Assembly: GCA_018715105.1 (NCBI GenBank)
Contig: DVMG01000215.1
Coordinates: forward strand, 1-15,294
Reading direction: 5' to 3'
Length of the DNA: 15,294 nucleotides
Source: Candidatus Ventricola intestinavium
GTDB taxonomy: Bacteria; Bacillota; Clostridia; Christensenellales; Aristaeellaceae
Positions 12,512-15,294 of the stretch are shown piece after piece; the first letter of the stretch is position 1; the number at the start of each line of letters is the position of its first letter. The notes beneath the pieces are model-generated. The model did no database searches and was not told the origin of the DNA. It saw only the letters and a list, made by a program, of their open reading frames with translations. The position numbers were made by a program, and so were the translations under genes.

Positions 12512-13849
12512 GTGGACGAACCGGCCATGCGCGTGCCGCCCAACAATGCGGAGGCGGAAAGAAGCGTGCTCGGCTGCATGATGCAGGATCGCGAGGCCCT
12601 GAGCCTGGCGCTTGAGATGCTTTCGGCGGATGACTTTTACCAGCCTGCCAACCGCGAGGTGTTTGACGCCATGCATGTGCTGAACATGCAGGGAATGCCT
12701 GTGGATCTGGTGACGGTGGATGAAGAGCTGACCCGCCGCGGCACGCTGGAGGGCGCAGGGGGGACCGGCTATCTGGTGGAGCTGTCCCAGTGCATGCCGT
12801 CCGCAGCCAATGCGCGTGCCTATATGCAGATCGTCGATGAGAAGGCGACGCTCAGGCGCATGATCAAGGCCACGGGGGATATCTCTTCGGCCTGCTATGC
12901 GCAGGCCGACCCGGTGAGCGATATCCTGGGCCTGGCGGAAAAATCCATATTCGATATCATCATGCGCCGGCATGAGGGCTCCACGCTCACCCATATCGCG
13001 GATGTTCTGCCGGATACGTATCTGCGCATCGAGCAGCTCACGCAGCTCAAGGGCGCCATTGACGGCGTGCCCACGGGTTTTGTGGATCTGGATAATCTGC
13101 TCACGGGCCTGCATGGCGGTGAGCTTGTGATCGTGGGTGCACGTCCCTCGATGGGAAAGACGAGCTTCGGCATGAATCTCATCGGCCATGCCGCCACCAT
13201 GGCCGGGCGGACGGCTGCTGTCTTTTCCCTGGAGATGCCCAAAGATCAGCTTGCCATGCGGCTTTTGTGCGCCGACGCGCGCGTGGACATGCAGGCCGTG
13301 CGCCACGGTTCCCTGCGCGATGAGGACTGGGTGGCCCTTTCCTCGACGCTGGGCCCCCTGGCGGCCTCCAACATCTATATCGACGATACATCCGGCATTA
13401 CGCCCTCGCAGCTGCGCTCGCGCTGCCGCAGGCTCAAGATGGAGCGCGGGCTTGATCTCATCATGGTGGATTACCTTCAGCTGATGAGCGCGGACGGCCG
13501 CGTGGAAAACCGGCAAAACGAAGTCAGTGAGATTTCACGAAATCTTAAAAGCATCGCCAAGGAACTCAACGTGCCCCTGGTCGCGCTGGCGCAGCTCTCG
13601 CGCGCGGGCGCGCAGCGCAGCGATAAACGGCCGATTCTGTCGGATCTGCGTGATTCCGGCGCCATTGAGCAGGATGCGGATGTCATCCTGTTTCTGCACC
13701 GGGAAGAGTATTACGATCCCAATACCGAGGACAAGAACATCGCCGAGGTCATCGTCGCCAAGCAGAGGAACGGCCCCCTGGGAACCGTCAAGCTGGCCTG
13801 GCTGGGGCAGTATACGCGCTTTGCCAGCCTGCAGCAAGGGGTGTCGTGA
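12512..13849 (+). CDS. dnaB: Replicative DNA helicase DnaB (DnaC of Bacillus)
   Basis: The 445-residue protein is the hexameric replicative helicase that unwinds DNA ahead of the fork. The N-terminal domain begins RVPPNNAEAERSVLGCMM, typical of the family. The RecA-like domain has Walker A GARPSMGKT (209-217, Lys216), Walker B LDLIMVDYLQLM with Asp320, the ALAQLSR sensor segment, and LSDLRDSGAIEQDADVILFL toward the C-terminus with its arginine finger. The length is usual (440-455). No intein is present, although this gene often carries one in other bacteria. The start is GTG at 12512, with AGGAG (12499-12503) 8 bases upstream; in-frame reading back to 12398 overlaps rplI and gives an arginine-rich stretch unlike the family. 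topB starts 3 bases after the stop codon. Confidence 0.97.
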   Translation: MDEPAMRVPPNNAEAERSVLGCMMQDREALSLALEMLSADDFYQPANREVFDAMHVLNMQGMPVDLVTVDEELTRRGTLEGAGGTGYLVELSQCMPSAANARAYMQIVDEKATLRRMIKATGDISSACYAQADPVSDILGLAEKSIFDIIMRRHEGSTLTHIADVLPDTYLRIEQLTQLKGAIDGVPTGFVDLDNLLTGLHGGELVIVGARPSMGKTSFGMNLIGHAATMAGRTAAVFSLEMPKDQLAMRLLCADARVDMQAVRHGSLRDEDWVALSSTLGPLAASNIYIDDTSGITPSQLRSRCRRLKMERGLDLIMVDYLQLMSADGRVENRQNEVSEISRNLKSIAKELNVPLVALAQLSRAGAQRSDKRPILSDLRDSGAIEQDADVILFLHREEYYDPNTEDKNIAEVIVAKQRNGPLGTVKLAWLGQYTRFASLQQGVS

Positions 13850-13852
13850 TTC

Positions 13853-15294
13853 ATGCATACACTTGTTGTGGCGGAAAAGCCCTCCGTTGCGCGGGATATT
13901 GCCCGTGTGCTGGGGGCCGGGGAACGGGAAGATGCCTGCCTGACGGGCAATGGCTATGTGGTCACATGGGCGCTGGGGCATCTGGTGACGCTCAAGGAAC
14001 CGCAGGAACTGGATGCACGGTATACCCGCTGGAAGCGGGAGGATCTGCCGATTCTGCCCGAAAAGATGGAGACCAAGGTCATCAAAAAGACGAAAAGCCA
14101 GTTTCTCGCCCTTAAAAAGATGATGTGCAGCGGGCAGACGCAGCAGATTGTCTGCGCCACGGACTCCGGACGGGAGGGCGAACTGATTTTCCGCTATATC
14201 TATGAGCAGGCGGGGTGCGATAAACCCGTGCTCCGGCTGTGGATCTCGTCGATGACCGATGAGGCGATCCGCGCCGGATTTGAAAGCCTGCGTCCCGCGT
14301 CGGATTATGATGCGCTGTACAGGAGCGCCCGATGCCGCGCGGATGCGGACTGGCTCATCGGCATGAACGCGACGCGGGCCTTCACGCTGCGTTACGGAGT
14401 GCTCCTTTCCATCGGACGGGTGCAGACTCCTACGCTGAGCATGCTGGTCAAAAGGCGCAAGGAGATCGACGCGTTTGTGCCGCAGACCTATTACACCGTG
14501 CGTGCGGATTTTGGCGATTATAAAGGCGTATATATCGATGAGAAGGGCGAGCGCCGCATAGAAACGGCCCAGCAGGCACGGCAGATTGCCGGCCGCGCAA
14601 AGGGACGGGAGGGGCGCGTGATTCAGGCTGGCCGGGAAAAGAAGGTGGAGCGTCCGCCCCTGCTTTACGACTTGACAGCTCTGCAGAGGGAGGCCAATTC
14701 ACAATTCGGCTTCACGGCGAAAAAGACGCTGGCCACGGCGCAGAATCTCTATGAGAAGCATAAGCTGCTCACCTATCCTAGAACGGACAGCCGCTATCTT
14801 TCCCTTGACATGCTGCCCAAGGTGAAAAAGACGCTGGCCGCCTATGACGGCGCGCTGGAGGAAATCGGGCGGCAGGCGCTTGAACATGGCGTCACGAAGA
14901 CGCCCCGCGTATTTGACGACGCCAAGCTCACCGATCACCATGCCATCATCCCTACGGGGAAGCGTGCGGGAGGGCTTGCGCTCACCCAGGATGAGCGCAG
15001 GCTCTATGAACTGGTGGCCAGGCGGCTGGCGGCGGCCTTTTACCCCAATCATGAGTATGACGCGCTGCGGGTGATCACCGCCGTTGGGGAAGACCGGTTT
15101 TTAAGCACGGGCCGGGCCGTCACCAGGGAAGGATGGCGCGCGGTGTATCGCGGCGCCGGAAAACGGCGCACAAGGGGAGAGGAAGAGCAGGAGCTGCCCG
15201 CGCTGGCGGAGGGCGACATGCGCACCTGTGAGGAAGCGCAGGCAAAAGAAGAAAAGACGAAGCCGCCCAAAGAGCACAGCGACGCCTCGCTCCT
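13853..15294 (+). CDS. topB: DNA topoisomerase III (type IA), 3' end outside the window
   Basis: The first 480 codons of a type IA topoisomerase are present and open to the window edge. These enzymes cut one DNA strand through a 5'-phosphotyrosine and pass another through, resolving recombination and replication intermediates. The Toprim domain starts LVVAEKPSVARDIA (4-17, Glu8) and has CATDSGREGELIF (101-113, Asp104), the form usual in Gram-positive TopB. SIGRVQTPTLSMLVKRR follows. The active-site region is KLLTYPRTDSRYL, with catalytic Tyr308, and DDAKLTDHHAIIPTG lies later. Family members are about 600-750 residues, so perhaps a third is missing. The ATG lies 3 bases after the dnaB stop; AAGGGG near 13836-13841 inside dnaB may serve it, suggesting translational coupling. 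Confidence 0.95.
   Translation, partial: MHTLVVAEKPSVARDIARVLGAGEREDACLTGNGYVVTWALGHLVTLKEPQELDARYTRWKREDLPILPEKMETKVIKKTKSQFLALKKMMCSGQTQQIVCATDSGREGELIFRYIYEQAGCDKPVLRLWISSMTDEAIRAGFESLRPASDYDALYRSARCRADADWLIGMNATRAFTLRYGVLLSIGRVQTPTLSMLVKRRKEIDAFVPQTYYTVRADFGDYKGVYIDEKGERRIETAQQARQIAGRAKGREGRVIQAGREKKVERPPLLYDLTALQREANSQFGFTAKKTLATAQNLYEKHKLLTYPRTDSRYLSLDMLPKVKKTLAAYDGALEEIGRQALEHGVTKTPRVFDDAKLTDHHAIIPTGKRAGGLALTQDERRLYELVARRLAAAFYPNHEYDALRVITAVGEDRFLSTGRAVTREGWRAVYRGAGKRRTRGEEEQELPALAEGDMRTCEEAQAKEEKTKPPKEHSDASL

Noticed and set aside
12491..13516. A 341-codon open frame antisense to dnaB
   Set aside because: Shadow of the helicase gene, with the same His/Arg-rich composition and no ribosome binding site.

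Overview
The window looks like chromosomal DNA of an anaerobic, GC-rich member of the Clostridia (Firmicutes). Reasons: strong AGGAGG-type ribosome binding sites before nearly every gene, a bifunctional AdhE, a Gram-positive-type LexA box, a candidate Rex site, and the Firmicute block DUF2232 - rplI - dnaB. I judge the coding DNA to be roughly 60% GC by eye; the species cannot be named. I see no rRNA, tRNA, insertion sequence, prophage or CRISPR array.

Region 1 (1-3640, + strand): a consensus sigma-A promoter with an overlapping Rex-like operator drives adhE (ethanol fermentation). It is followed closely by an APH/choline-kinase-fold phosphotransferase, and the unit ends at a hairpin shared with the convergent neighbour.

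Region 2 (3653-7809, - strand): read in its own direction this is an SOS-controlled Y-family polymerase gene (dinB), a small conserved-looking partner gene, a DUF4397 protein with proline-rich repeats, a terminator, then a GNAT acetyltransferase overlapping a membrane methyltransferase by TTGA. The DUF4397 gene has an unusual leader: its only good Shine-Dalgarno lies 72 bases before the start codon, with a long hairpin between them.

Region 3 (7855-10593): small accessory genes. These are a Nudix hydrolase (+), a TSCPD protein (-) with a very good terminator, a cysteine-rich beta-propeller-like protein (+), and a YwaF/TIGR02206-type membrane protein (+) preceded by a structured RNA leader.

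Region 4 (10619-15294, + strand): a housekeeping replication/translation cluster. A promoter with a two-hairpin leader precedes a DUF2232 membrane protein, then rplI (bL9), dnaB (replicative helicase) and topB (topoisomerase III, cut by the window end). In many Firmicutes the c-di-AMP phosphodiesterase gene gdpP sits between the DUF2232 gene and rplI. Here that place holds only 146 bases, with a hairpin and AT-rich 14-base tandem repeats.

No large unknown multi-gene system is evident. The best leads are the hairpin-bridged ribosome binding site, the small dinB partner, the missing gdpP with its repeat-bearing gap, and the cysteine-rich propeller. Five of the fourteen genes start with GTG or TTG, each chosen by its ribosome binding site.
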